Source: Desulfobacterales bacterium (GTDB taxonomy: Bacteria; Desulfobacterota; Desulfobacteria; Desulfobacterales; JALSRD01). Taken from it: DNA of 64,000 nucleotides. Shown piece after piece: positions 8,701 through 17,001 of the stretch (positions within the stretch are counted from its first letter, which is position 1; every line of letters starts with the position of its first letter). The stretch covers positions 124,001-188,000 of the forward strand of contig JALSRD010000041.1 in the NCBI GenBank assembly GCA_026984935.1, given 5' to 3'. The notes under the pieces were generated by a model. It had not been told where the DNA came from, did no database searches, and worked only from the letters and a program-made list of their open reading frames with translations. The position numbers and the translations under genes are program-made.

Positions 8701-9273
8701 ATGCAGATGAGCAGAACAGAATGGATCAAGGCTGTTTTCGGCAACCCCAACATTCTGACGCTTTACCGCATCGCCGCCGTGCCCCTGATCGTCATCCTGC
8801 TTTTGTTCCCCAACCGTATCTGCACCTTTGTCGCCGCCCTGCTGTTTTCCGCCGCCGCCATTACCGATTACCTGGACGGCTACCTGGCCCGCGTGCGCGG
8901 CATGGAATCCGCTTTTGGGCGCATCATGGACCCGTTGGCGGACAAGCTGCTGGTGTCGGCGTCTTTTATCATGCTGACTTCCCTTGGATGGGTGCCGGCC
9001 TGGATGGTATGCATCATCATCGGCCGCGAAATTGCGGTCACCGGGCTGCGGAACTTCATCGCCGAAAGCCAAAAGGATCTTTCAGCTTCCTCCCTGGGCA
9101 AATACAAAACCGGATTTCAGATCGCCGCCATCATTCCGCTGATGATTCATTTCGACTTTTGGGGCTTGCAGGTCCAACGCATCGGTGGAGTTTTCCTGTG
9201 GGCGGCCCTGGTCTTCACCATCTGGTCGGGGGTCGACTATTTCGTGCGCTTCCGGAAACTTTTGAAAATCTGA
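8701..9273 (+). CDS. pgsA: CDP-diacylglycerol--glycerol-3-phosphate 3-phosphatidyltransferase
   Basis: Integral inner-membrane enzyme that makes phosphatidylglycerophosphate, the precursor of phosphatidylglycerol and cardiolipin. The CDP-alcohol phosphatidyltransferase signature DG-x2-AR-x8-G-x3-D-x3-D reads DGYLARVRGMESAFGRIMDPLAD and is complete. The N-terminus NPNILTLYRIAAVPL is typical. Several hydrophobic segments follow. ATG 8701 is chosen because GGGAGGT lies 4 bp upstream; the upstream GTG at 8689 overlaps that site. About 190 residues, full length. Confidence 0.96.
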   Translation: MQMSRTEWIKAVFGNPNILTLYRIAAVPLIVILLLFPNRICTFVAALLFSAAAITDYLDGYLARVRGMESAFGRIMDPLADKLLVSASFIMLTSLGWVPAWMVCIIIGREIAVTGLRNFIAESQKDLSASSLGKYKTGFQIAAIIPLMIHFDFWGLQVQRIGGVFLWAALVFTIWSGVDYFVRFRKLLKI

Positions 9274-9380
9274 GGAGTACACCAGGCGGCAGCGCGAAAA
9301 AAATGCAACGGATACCGCACCAGTTCGGCCGGCGCTTGGTCAAAGCCGCTTTCCAATGGCACGAAAACATCACTTTTGTG

Positions 9381-9409
9381 TTGACAATTCAGGGAAGAAT
9401 GGATAAAAA
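9381..9409 (+). promoter_or_regulatory. Sigma-70 promoter of the tRNA pair
   Basis: A perfect -35 box TTGACA is followed after 17 bp by TAAAAA as a -10 element, 15 bp before the tRNA-Gly 5' end. The spacing is ideal for housekeeping sigma. It gives the tRNAs transcription independent of pgsA. Confidence 0.65.
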
Positions 9410-9423
9410 GCCAAAAACGTTGA

Positions 9424-9498
9424 GCGGGAATAACTCAGTGGTAGAGTGCGACCTTGCCAAGGTCGAAGTCGCGGGTTCAAATCCCGTTTCCCGCTCCA
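9424..9498 (+). tRNA. tRNA-Gly (anticodon GCC)
   Basis: Cloverleaf read by eye: acceptor GCGGGAA pairs with TTCCCGC, the anticodon stem CGACC/GGTCG holds the loop TTGCCAA with anticodon GCC at 9456-9458, and the T arm is GCGGGTTCAAATCCCGT. The 3' CCA is encoded (9496-9498). It decodes GGC and GGU. The tRNA-Cys gene starts 8 bp later. Confidence 0.97.
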
Positions 9499-9506
9499 TT
9501 TTTTTA

Positions 9507-9581
9507 GGCGGCATAGCCAAGTGGTAAGGCAGCGGTCTGCAAAACCGCAATTCATCGGTTCGAGTCCGATTGCCGCCTCCA
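9507..9581 (+). tRNA. tRNA-Cys (anticodon GCA)
   Basis: Acceptor GGCGGCA pairs with TGCCGCC, the anticodon stem GCGGT/ACCGC encloses CTGCAAA with anticodon GCA at 9539-9541, and the T arm contains GGTTCGAGTCC. The CCA end is encoded (9579-9581). Co-transcribed with tRNA-Gly and followed by a strong terminator. Confidence 0.97.
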
Positions 9582-9593
9582 CCGAAAGAACGA

Positions 9594-9633
9594 GGGTCTG
9601 CAGGGATTGATGACTTCCTGCAGGCCCTTTTTT
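9594..9633 (+). terminator. Intrinsic terminator of the tRNA operon
   Basis: An 11-bp stem, GGGTCTGCAGG with CCTGCAGGCCC (one G-T pair), encloses a 12-nt loop and is followed by TTTTTT. It sits 12 bp after the tRNA-Cys CCA end. Confidence 0.88.
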
Positions 9634-10058
9634 GTAAGGGCCTCGGCAAAGAATGATTCCCCATGCCGGCTGTCTTCTGTCATGTTTGCCACGCTGCCTT
9701 GCATCTTGCCAAAACGCCTGCATCGATTGTCGGAGGCCTGCAAACCGTGTGATGGCGGCGTGACATTGCTCAGCCGTGGAGAAAAGGCATTCGGCCTCAA
9801 TTTCAAAAACTGGCCGCCATCGCCCCGCCATCGCCTCCAGCGTGGATTGCGACACCAGTTTTCGCAGAGCGCAAAATGTAAAACCGACACGGCATAATGT
9901 GCGGCTCCCGTGGCCCTTTTGCAGATGCATGTCGGGTAGCCGGCGCCGGTCCGGGAATATGGTTTTGCCAGAATATTCCCGGAATTCGCGGTGCATCCCT
10001 GCGAAGTGCGATCTTTGCACAAATTGCCTTCCTCACCGCCCGACTTTCAGGACATTCG
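9634..10058. other. Stretch without a recognisable gene
   Basis: The short ORFs on both strands (for example 9776-10210 +, 9552-10022 -) show no family features and are rich in Arg, Ser and Cys, as expected of chance frames in GC-rich DNA. Because a coding remnant follows directly, this is probably decayed sequence from the same lost gene or its neighbours. No promoter or repeat was recognised. Confidence 0.5.
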
Positions 10059-10337
10059 TTGCCAAAGGCGGTTTATGTGCCGTTGGACCTCGCGCGCAAA
10101 GTGGCGTATCACTTGTCGCTGATGGCGGCATCCCGAAAACCTGGACTTTTGGACACCAATGTCGCATCGGCAGTGCGTGTTTGCAGGGCTGCCGAGGAAC
10201 GAGGCTATGACATCTCGGGAAGCCTGTTTCGTACCGGCGGGGAACCATTGACAAACGAACGTCTACAGATCATCGAACGGACGGGAAGCCGTGCTTACTG
10301 CAATAATGGCATTTTCGAAGCTGGGCGTCTGTGCGGC
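10059..10337 (+). pseudogene. Remnant of a phenylacetate-CoA ligase-like adenylating enzyme
   Basis: Inside the 199-residue ORF at 9897-10496, residues 55-147 read like an internal piece of the AMP-binding enzymes annotated as phenylacetate--CoA ligase/CapK-like that occur in polysaccharide and lipid clusters: PKAVYVPLDLARKVAYHL, SAVRVCRAAEERGYDISGS, LFRTGGEPLTNERLQIIER and a SRAY-x5-FEAGRLCG block, where intact members read Y-x-x-TEAG. Similarity fades on both sides, no start codon or ATP-binding N-terminus is in frame, and the tail runs antisense into the GNAT gene. I read it as a truncated, frameshifted pseudogene. Identification is from memory of the family. Confidence 0.6.
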
Positions 10338-10416
10338 CATCCAACGCACATTCAGGTCATCACAATTGAGCACCGCAAGACCGTTAGGGGGGAGTTCTCG
10401 AAGCATGTGCGCTTTT

Positions 10417-11223
10417 TCATTGCGTGTGGTCTCCAGGGTTTTCAACGAGCGGTGTGTTCGCTGCCGATGGTGGTAACCACGGTGGCATCCGGGTGAATCG
10501 CCCTGGCGAGAGGAGCCATCTGGCCCTTTCCGTCAATACCGATTTACCGGGGATTACCGGCATATTGGAGGCACGAAAAAAATCATGCCGCCACGGTCCG
10601 ATACGGATGTATCCCAGAGTGCTGAGTTGGTGATAGCCGGCCTTTTGAATGGCGCGTACCCCCCACTTGTTTTCCGGCACCACGACGGCCAGCAAACGCC
10701 GATATCCGCGTCTCTTAAGGTTCTGAATCATCCAGTCGGCACATGTGGGTGAGAGGTTGCGGCCGCGCATGTCGCAAGCGGTGTGTGACGCGTAAACGTA
10801 GACCTCGTCAGCAGCCACGGACAAGGGACAGTTCAGATAGTTGATCCATACGTTGCGGAATGCCGCCCAGCGGGCGTGCACGATGCGGCCGTTGCGACGC
10901 GCAACGAAACATATGTGCCCGGCGGCAAGCCGGCGGCGGACGGTTAACGGGCTTTCTCCCCGGGAGAATTCGCAGTAGGCCGGTATGTCCGCAATGCCGA
11001 GTAAACTGCAGACAACCGGAAAAGAGGTTGTCGCTTTGGGTCCTGGCGTGTCAACCCGCCGTGCGAATAAAAACATGCGGCGATAGACGGTCTCTTGCAG
11101 AATTTTAAAGCCAAGGGATCTGATGCCTTCTGTACGGAGTATTTCAACTATCCGCCGCAGAATTTTCGTGAAACTCCAGTTTATTCTATTTCGGATAAAA
11201 AAGGAATATTCTCCGCGCGACAT
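10417..11223 (-). CDS. GNAT-family N-acetyltransferase
   Basis: Predicted acyl-CoA-dependent acyltransferase of 268 residues. The first 60 residues are basic and helical (INWSFTKILRRIVEILRTEG); the GNAT fold follows, with a beta hairpin HICFVARRNGRIVHARW, the acyl-CoA loop region MRGRNLSPTCADWMIQNLKRRGYRRLLAVV (an RGRN variant of R/Q-x-x-G-x-G/A), and the conserved NKWGVRAIQKAGY helix. The ATG follows the transketolase stop codon without a gap, so the two are translationally coupled. GNAT proteins with this kind of N-terminal extension also occur beside CapK-like ligases in polysaccharide clusters, which fits the remnant next to it. The substrate cannot be deduced. Confidence 0.82.
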   Translation of the reverse strand: MSRGEYSFFIRNRINWSFTKILRRIVEILRTEGIRSLGFKILQETVYRRMFLFARRVDTPGPKATTSFPVVCSLLGIADIPAYCEFSRGESPLTVRRRLAAGHICFVARRNGRIVHARWAAFRNVWINYLNCPLSVAADEVYVYASHTACDMRGRNLSPTCADWMIQNLKRRGYRRLLAVVVPENKWGVRAIQKAGYHQLSTLGYIRIGPWRHDFFRASNMPVIPGKSVLTERARWLLSPGRFTRMPPWLPPSAANTPLVENPGDHTQ

Positions 11224-13110
11224 TTACAGCAGGTCTTGGACCCTGGCGAGAATGTCTTTGCGTCCCATGCCCTGGTACGGAATCTGTTCGTAAAGGCCGC
11301 CGTGGCCTTCCCGGCACGTGCCCAGGTGGGCGTAACGCGGGCTGTAGCCGCGCTCCAGCAGCCAGGTGCCGTAGCGTGTGCCCAGGCCGGTTTTCACGTT
11401 CTGGGTTTCCACCACCAGCACAAAGTCAGCGCCGCCGACCTTTTTCAGCATGTCTTCATCGGGCACATTCAAAGTGGGCTTGTTGACCAGACCGACGGCA
11501 ATGCCCTCGCTTCTGAGATGCTCCACCACATCCAGGCAGCGGTAGAGCATTTCGCCGTAAGTAACGATATACCCCCTGTCGCCTTCGCGGATGAGCTCGT
11601 CTTTCCCGGGTTCGAAACGGTAGCCGTCGTCGAAGAACGGCCGGCCGTTCTCGGCCAGGATGTAGGGTGTGGCCGAGCGCGTGGAAAAGATGAACCGCAG
11701 TCCGGGATCGGTAAAGACCGTCTCGATGACGGCTTTCATCTGATGGCTGTCGGCCGGAAAATAGAGGCGCGTGGCATCGTCTTTTCCCAATCCGTTATCG
11801 GCGAAGAAATTGTTGATGCCAAAATGGCAGGTGTTGTCGGCCATGTCGTCGACCCCGGCATGGGAAAAGTGGGCCAGCACGTTGGCACGATTCAGGCGCG
11901 CCATGGTGATTTCGGAGATTACCATCTCCATGAAGGCTGAAAAAGTACCGAAGATGCCCTGGCGGCCCTTTTCGGCGCCGAAACCGGCCGCCAGCGAGAA
12001 GTTGTTGCGCTCCATGATGCCGCCGGAAATGTAGATTTCCGGAAAGGCCTTGCGGATGTGGTGCAGGCCGCAGGAGCCCTCCAGGTCCGAATCCACCACC
12101 CGCACGCGGTGTTGACGGTCGGGCATCTTTTCCAGCATTTCACAGACAAATTTGCCGAAATTGTCGCGGTTCTTGGCCTTTTCGGCCGTGCTTCCCAGAA
12201 AGGCGGACGGGCTGGAGGTTTTGGCGGCCGTCGAAAGCATCGTCACGGCCTGCTCGCGTCCGTGGGCTGCCAGATAGTCTGCGGCCAGTTCCACCGGGAT
12301 GACGTCATGGCCTTTGGGGAGCCCCTCGATGCCCTTGACACCGATGGCCATGCTGCGCGTATTGACCAGCGCCCGCGGTCCCTTCTGGTGCAAGGCGCCG
12401 CGGATGCGCTGAAACAATCCGGCGTAGTCTTCGCCGTCTCCGGTATCGACGGGCAGGCCGTGGCCGGAAAGGGTCTTGGCAAGTGAAAAACCCTGCATGT
12501 ACTTGCTGGGATGGCCGGCGATGGTAACATCGTTGGCATCCAGCAGCAGTTTGATATTCAGGTTCTGGGCCACGGTGCAGCGGGCCGCTTCGGCATCCGA
12601 GCCCTCCTGCTGGGAACCGTCGCTGCCGAACAATACGACGGTCCGGTCCGGATTCGCAACAGCGATGCCGTTGACGTAGCTCCACAGGTGCCCCAGACGG
12701 CCGGAGCTGAAAAAGATGCCGGCCGTATCGTCACGTTCGGGGTGTCCGTAAAGGCCGTGGCCGAATTCGCGATAGTGCAGCAGTTTTTCCGCCGGCATGT
12801 AACCGTGCAACACCGCCATGAGGTACTGGATGGCCACACGGTGGCCGGCTTCATCAAAGAAAACCGGGTAAATGGAGGTGTCGGCGCGCATGCAGGCATC
12901 GATGATGAGCACCTCGGGCACGATGTCGTAAGGCCCGCCGGTATGTCCGCCCAGCCCACGGGCATTGGCATATGCGGTAAAGAATATAATGCTGTCGCGC
13001 ACCAGTTGAATGTTTTCGGAAAGCCGGGATTCCTGCGCGGCGCTCAGTGCATCCTGGTCGGAGCGGAGTTCAAGCGGTTTGTAAGCCGTAAGGTCGATGG
13101 GAAATTGCAT
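11224..13110 (-). CDS. Divergent transketolase
   Basis: TPP-dependent enzyme expected to move a two-carbon ketol unit between sugar phosphates or related aldehydes. The ATG at 13110 (MQFPIDLTAYKPLEL) has AGGTGA 7 bp upstream; the ORF-track start adds 36 low-complexity residues. About 628 residues in one chain. Visible are GLGGHTGGPYDIV, the diphosphate/Mg loop GSDGSQQEGSDAEAARC ending in ANDVTIAG, and the catalytic Glu in GGIMERNNFSLAAGFG. The canonical THDG...GEDGPTHQ block is instead FSHAGVDDMADNTCHFG and the canonical GPLGQG is GRLGHL, so it is far from housekeeping TktA and may use a different substrate. Last-but-one gene of the minus-strand operon. Confidence 0.85.
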   Translation of the reverse strand: MQFPIDLTAYKPLELRSDQDALSAAQESRLSENIQLVRDSIIFFTAYANARGLGGHTGGPYDIVPEVLIIDACMRADTSIYPVFFDEAGHRVAIQYLMAVLHGYMPAEKLLHYREFGHGLYGHPERDDTAGIFFSSGRLGHLWSYVNGIAVANPDRTVVLFGSDGSQQEGSDAEAARCTVAQNLNIKLLLDANDVTIAGHPSKYMQGFSLAKTLSGHGLPVDTGDGEDYAGLFQRIRGALHQKGPRALVNTRSMAIGVKGIEGLPKGHDVIPVELAADYLAAHGREQAVTMLSTAAKTSSPSAFLGSTAEKAKNRDNFGKFVCEMLEKMPDRQHRVRVVDSDLEGSCGLHHIRKAFPEIYISGGIMERNNFSLAAGFGAEKGRQGIFGTFSAFMEMVISEITMARLNRANVLAHFSHAGVDDMADNTCHFGINNFFADNGLGKDDATRLYFPADSHQMKAVIETVFTDPGLRFIFSTRSATPYILAENGRPFFDDGYRFEPGKDELIREGDRGYIVTYGEMLYRCLDVVEHLRSEGIAVGLVNKPTLNVPDEDMLKKVGGADFVLVVETQNVKTGLGTRYGTWLLERGYSPRYAHLGTCREGHGGLYEQIPYQGMGRKDILARVQDLL

Positions 13111-13274
13111 GGGCGTCACCTGTGCGGTTGGGTTTTGCGAAAGCGGCGTTGGTGGTGTAGCGTCGCCGGTCATGGGACGGCCACGGGCATGACGGGGTAT
13201 CATCCGTGCTGTCCGCATTCGTCCGCACCGGAGTCTTTAAGCACGTAAGACCCGTTTCTGGCAAGCAGTTTTTT

Positions 13275-13308
13275 GCGACACGCCGCGGTGCAAGCCGCGA
13301 CGTGTCGC
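13275..13308 (-). other. Strong hairpin between aminotransferase and transketolase genes
   Basis: GCGACACG and CGTGTCGC form a perfect 8-bp stem, extended inwards by CGCGG/CCGCG around TGCAAG. On the transcribed (minus) strand it is followed by A rather than U residues, so it is unlikely to terminate; a transcript-stability or processing element is more likely. It lies in the 230-bp gap between the two genes. Confidence 0.55.
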
Positions 13309-13340
13309 CTGGATGCAGCCTCCGCGAATCTTTGAAGGTG

Positions 13341-14432
13341 TTATTTGCCGAAGTAGTTGTGCAGGAAACGAAGAAACTTTTCGTTTTCTTCATCCAGCCC
13401 CGGAGTGACCCGGAAGAAACCGTCTTTGCCGTGAATTTTGCCGATTTTCTTCAGGTAGATCTTTTCCATTTCGATGGCCGCCGCCAAAATTTCGGCCGTG
13501 GTTCTGCCGCTCATGGAGGCATCGATGAGCATATAATTACCATGGGCCGGATAGGGTTTGAGGCCGACTCCCTGCGCTGCTTCGTAAAATTTTTTCATCC
13601 AGCGATTGTTGTGTGCCACCTTGGCCTGGATTTCTGCGGGATTGTCGATAATGGCTTCGGCGGCCGCCATGGACATCAGGCTGACATTCCAGGGCAGGAA
13701 CATGGTGTTGAAGGCCTTGATCATTTCCTCGGTTCCGAGCACATAGCCGAAACGGATGCCGGCAAAGCCGTGGGCCTTGGAAAAAGTGACCGACAGAAAC
13801 ACATGCGGGTATTCCTTGATCAGGGATGCCTTCGACGGAATTTCCGGGTTGTAGTCCTTGTATGCCTCATCGATGCAAAGCGGGATACCGGTTTTGCAGA
13901 ACCGTTCGAGATCCGCATCGTCGATGAAGACGCCGGTGGGGTTGTTGGGATTGATCACCAGGATCAGCTTGGTCTTTTCATTGATGGCGTTCAGCATGCC
14001 GTCCACATCGTACTGCAGATCTGATTCGCGCACCGGAACCTGGACCACCTTGCCGCCGCACAGCTCAGCCCGGGGCGGGAAAAGTCCAAAGGTGGGGTCC
14101 GACATGATGATTTCGTCACCGGGCTGCATAAAAACACGCATCATGGCATCGATGACCTCTGAAGACCCGTTGCACAGGGCGACGTTGTCTGGTCCCAGGT
14201 CGTACTGCGCACCGATTTTCGCGCGCAGGCGTTTCATGCTGTCGGGATAGCGGTTGCCCATCCGGACGGCGTCGGCCACGGCCTGCACGACCTTTTCGGA
14301 TGGCGGAATGGGGTTTTCGTTGAGCATCAGCCGGGCGTGGTCCGGATGCGCCCAAGCGACATCCAGAATGCTCGGGTCGTATTTTCTGGCAGTCGTCAGC
14401 CAGGGCACGAACCAGTCTTTCAGCTCTTTCAT
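13341..14432 (-). CDS. HisC-like class I/II aminotransferase
   Basis: PLP-dependent fold type I enzyme of 363 residues, most like histidinol-phosphate aminotransferase. ATG 14432 has GGAGATCC just upstream; the ORF-track start is 76 codons too far out. Motifs: LMLNENPIPPS (HisC-type LNxNE), NRYPDSMKRLRAKI, NGSSEVIDAM, DPTFGLFPPRAEL, VINPNNPTG, CIDEAYKDY and the Schiff-base lysine in SVTFSKAHGFAGIRFGYVLG. No other his gene is nearby; instead it is flanked by alanine dehydrogenase and transketolase genes, so a catabolic transamination with pyruvate as acceptor is a reasonable inference. True histidine synthesis cannot be excluded. Confidence 0.82.
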   Translation of the reverse strand: MKELKDWFVPWLTTARKYDPSILDVAWAHPDHARLMLNENPIPPSEKVVQAVADAVRMGNRYPDSMKRLRAKIGAQYDLGPDNVALCNGSSEVIDAMMRVFMQPGDEIIMSDPTFGLFPPRAELCGGKVVQVPVRESDLQYDVDGMLNAINEKTKLILVINPNNPTGVFIDDADLERFCKTGIPLCIDEAYKDYNPEIPSKASLIKEYPHVFLSVTFSKAHGFAGIRFGYVLGTEEMIKAFNTMFLPWNVSLMSMAAAEAIIDNPAEIQAKVAHNNRWMKKFYEAAQGVGLKPYPAHGNYMLIDASMSGRTTAEILAAAIEMEKIYLKKIGKIHGKDGFFRVTPGLDEENEKFLRFLHNYFGK

Positions 14433-14505
14433 GGTGGATCTCCTTTTTGGCTTTTGAATTTCGTTTTGCAGGTTCCTTGGCATCTTTTTGCAATACATTG
14501 GCCCA

Positions 14506-15618
14506 TTATACCACGTCTTCCAGCGGCGTATAGGGCATGCCGAAAGCATCCGCAACACCGTGGTAGGTGATTTTGCCGTCGATGATGTTGATACCCTTGG
14601 CGATGGCATTGTTCTGCAATGCGGCCTGTCTGTAGCCCTTGTCTGCAATTTCGATGGCATAGGGAAGCGTGGCGTTGGTTAGCGCCTTGGTGGAGGTCAC
14701 CGATACGGCGCCGGGCATGTTGGCCACGCAGTAATGCACGATACCGTCGACTTCATAAATTGGATCGTCATGGGTCGTAGGGTGGGCGGTTTCAATGCAG
14801 CCACCCTGATCAATGGCCACATCGACGATCACAGAGCCCGGTTTCATGAGCTGCAGCATATCGCGGGTGATCAGCTTGGGGGCCTTGGCACCGTGGATCA
14901 GAACAGCGCCGATGACCAGGTCAACCCGCGGCAGGAGTTCACGGATCGCCGCCGGGCTGGAAACCAGCGGGAAACAGTTGGCCGGCATGATATCACTCAG
15001 ATAGCGCAGGCGATTGATATTGGTGTCCATGATGTGCACCTTAGCGCCCATGCCGCAGGCCAGCTTGGCCGCATTGGTGCCCACGATGCCGCCGCCGATC
15101 ACCAGAATTGAGCTGGGTTCGACGCCCGGCACACCACTGAGCAGGATTCCCTTACCGCCAAAGGTTTTTTCGAGATATTTGGCGCCCTCCTGAATGGACA
15201 TGCGCCCGGCGACTTCGCTCATGGGCATCAGCAAGGGCAGCGAGCGGTCGGGCATTTCAACGGTTTCATAGGCAATGGCGATGCATTTGGCATCCACCAT
15301 GGCCTGCGTCAGCTTCTCGTTGGCCGCGAAATGAAAATAGGTGAACAGGATCTGTCCCTCCCGTACCAGGTCGTACTCGACCGGCAGAGGTTCTTTGACT
15401 TTCATGATCATATCGCAGGATGCGTAGAGCTGTTCGGCGGATTGACCGATCCTGGCGCCGGCCTTCTGGTAGTCGGCATCCGAAAATCCCGAACCTTTGC
15501 CCGCCTGGGTTTCGACAAAGACGTCATGCCCGCGTGATACCATCTGCTCGACACCGGCCGGCGTCATGGCAACCCTGTTTTCCTTGGTTTTAATTTCCTT
15601 TAGTACACCAACTTTCAT
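14506..15618 (-). CDS. ald: Alanine dehydrogenase
   Basis: NAD-dependent oxidative deamination of L-alanine to pyruvate and ammonia, or the reverse. ATG 15618 follows AGGAGGCGAATC; the ORF-track start is 20 codons upstream. The N-terminal signature MKVGVLKEIKTKENRVAMTPAGVE is characteristic, the catalytic region has HFAANEKLTQ, and the Rossmann dinucleotide fold is VIGGGIVGTNAAKLACGMGAKVHIMD; PGAVSVTSTKALTNATLPY lies near the C-terminus. 370 residues, full length. Next to an aminotransferase gene it could regenerate pyruvate from alanine, releasing the substrate's nitrogen as ammonia. Confidence 0.96.
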   Translation of the reverse strand: MKVGVLKEIKTKENRVAMTPAGVEQMVSRGHDVFVETQAGKGSGFSDADYQKAGARIGQSAEQLYASCDMIMKVKEPLPVEYDLVREGQILFTYFHFAANEKLTQAMVDAKCIAIAYETVEMPDRSLPLLMPMSEVAGRMSIQEGAKYLEKTFGGKGILLSGVPGVEPSSILVIGGGIVGTNAAKLACGMGAKVHIMDTNINRLRYLSDIMPANCFPLVSSPAAIRELLPRVDLVIGAVLIHGAKAPKLITRDMLQLMKPGSVIVDVAIDQGGCIETAHPTTHDDPIYEVDGIVHYCVANMPGAVSVTSTKALTNATLPYAIEIADKGYRQAALQNNAIAKGINIIDGKITYHGVADAFGMPYTPLEDVV

Positions 15619-15696
15619 GATTCGCCTCCTTGGCCTGAAGAAGTTTGGCATCTTATAACACCACGGTCGAATTAACACTGTGACGCGTTACGAGGT

Positions 15697-16899
15697 TTAG
15701 GCGCTTTTTGCCAGACAGTTGGAGGCAAATTCCACCATTTCATTGGTTGCTTTGGAAAACTGTTCAGCAGTTCGGATCAATGCCGGATGGCTGTTGTATT
15801 CACTGCGGCTGTATCCGTCTTCGGCATAAGCCCGCTCAAAGTAGGGGACACGCATCAATTTCTGCATGACGTCGGCGGGGATATCCTGCCAGATACGATC
15901 TTTTTCAAAGACGACTTTGTCACGATCCTTGAATGTGAGGAGCTGGGCGATGAATTTGGGCGGACAGGTGACGACAATGTCGGCGCCGGTTTTTTCCTCC
16001 AGGTGCCAGAGATTGACTGTGCCGTTGACGGTGGGGCCCAGTCGCAGCGAACAGGAGAGCATTTTGCTGGGGTAATCGTTCTCCTTCAGCAGGCGGTAGG
16101 CCTTCTTGAAAATCGCCAGTTCGGCCAGGCGCACATCTCCTTCGCTCAGTTCGACGCCGGCTTCTTTCGCAAAATCACGCAGGCCCCCCAAATCGCCGTA
16201 GCGCGACTCCATGTGTGTGATCACCGAGCGCCAGCGGGTCAGGTCGACGTTGTTTTTTTTCGCGATTTCAAGCCCCTCTTTGACCGAACGCGCGCAGTCC
16301 ATCAGCTGCGGCAGAATGAAGGTCAGGGTATTGTTGGTGGCAATGCCTCTGGCCGTCAGTTCTTTGATCACCCCGTAGCCCTGGCTGGAACCGGGAACCT
16401 TGATCATGACATTGGGGTTGATGGCGGCGAGTTCCAGTGCCTGTTGCAGCATGGCATCGGCATCGAATACACTGCGCGGATCCACCTGCCCGGAAAGGTA
16501 TCCCTCCTTGTGGTGGCTGGCCTCAAACAGCGGCAGATACATCTCCGATCCCCGGCGGACGACTTCTTTGTAGAGCATCCAGAAGAGGCCCTCCTTGTCG
16601 ATCCCCGGGTTCCGGTGAATCATGTCCTGGGCGATCTGCTCCCACATGGGCACGTTATCCTGGATGGCCTGCAGCGAAAGCGGAGGATTGGTGGTCACGC
16701 CCCGGAAAAGCTGGGACTGGGGGTCGTCGAGATTGTACATCCTGGCAAAAAACTGTTTCCACAGCGCGGCATCTTCGGCAGGTGCATCGGCCAGCATCTT
16801 GCGGCACCAGTTGTCGAAAATCACCGGCGAAGAATCCCACCAGATCTCCATGCCCGGGCTGACTTCCACCAGTTTTTCCATCAGGTTCTTGCTTTGCAT
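15697..16899 (-). CDS. Transaldolase-family protein
   Basis: Class I Schiff-base aldolase expected to transfer a dihydroxyacetone unit between sugar phosphates. Its 400 residues carry GVTTNPPLSLQAI at about 70 (the SxxTTNPxL motif), SGQVDPRSVFDADAML, and the Schiff-base lysine in MIKVPGSSQGYGVIKELTARGIATNNTLTF. The N-terminal region and the C-terminal tail, about 100 residues after the barrel, are longer than in E. coli TalB, so this is a divergent branch. It is the first gene after a clear promoter with a candidate GntR operator and is followed by ald, the aminotransferase, transketolase and GNAT genes. RBS AGGAGG, 6 bp before ATG. Confidence 0.85.
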   Translation of the reverse strand: MQSKNLMEKLVEVSPGMEIWWDSSPVIFDNWCRKMLADAPAEDAALWKQFFARMYNLDDPQSQLFRGVTTNPPLSLQAIQDNVPMWEQIAQDMIHRNPGIDKEGLFWMLYKEVVRRGSEMYLPLFEASHHKEGYLSGQVDPRSVFDADAMLQQALELAAINPNVMIKVPGSSQGYGVIKELTARGIATNNTLTFILPQLMDCARSVKEGLEIAKKNNVDLTRWRSVITHMESRYGDLGGLRDFAKEAGVELSEGDVRLAELAIFKKAYRLLKENDYPSKMLSCSLRLGPTVNGTVNLWHLEEKTGADIVVTCPPKFIAQLLTFKDRDKVVFEKDRIWQDIPADVMQKLMRVPYFERAYAEDGYSRSEYNSHPALIRTAEQFSKATNEMVEFASNCLAKSA

Positions 16900-16944
16900 A
16901 ACGTCCTCCTCTGAGCGTTTAAAAATGGGCTCAAGTGTTATAGA

Positions 16945-16989
16945 TGTATAGACAGGCTACAATTTAACCAACCTGCTCTTTTTTGTCAA
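16945..16989 (-). promoter_or_regulatory. Promoter and candidate GntR operator of the transaldolase operon
   Basis: On the minus strand TTGACA (16989-16984) is followed after exactly 17 bp by TAAATT (16966-16961), a near-consensus sigma-70 promoter. TGTCTATACA (16954-16945) begins where transcription should start and matches the form of HutC/PhnF-type GntR operators (GT-TA-AC cores). The same 10-mer occurs at 20833-20844. A repressor bound here would block initiation. Confidence 0.65.
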
Positions 16990-17001
16990 CTGTAAACTGG
17001 G

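Noticed and set aside
9897-10496. 199-residue plus-strand ORF as an intact gene
   Set aside because: Only the middle third looks like protein of a known family; start and end show no similarity and the 3' part is antisense to the GNAT gene, so I call a pseudogene fragment.
13275-13308. Intrinsic terminator in the transketolase operon
   Set aside because: The stem is strong, but the T-run lies on the wrong side for minus-strand transcription.
15787-16914. 375-residue plus-strand ORF opposite the transaldolase gene
   Set aside because: Antisense shadow; the minus frame has the Schiff-base and TTNP motifs and a proper binding site.
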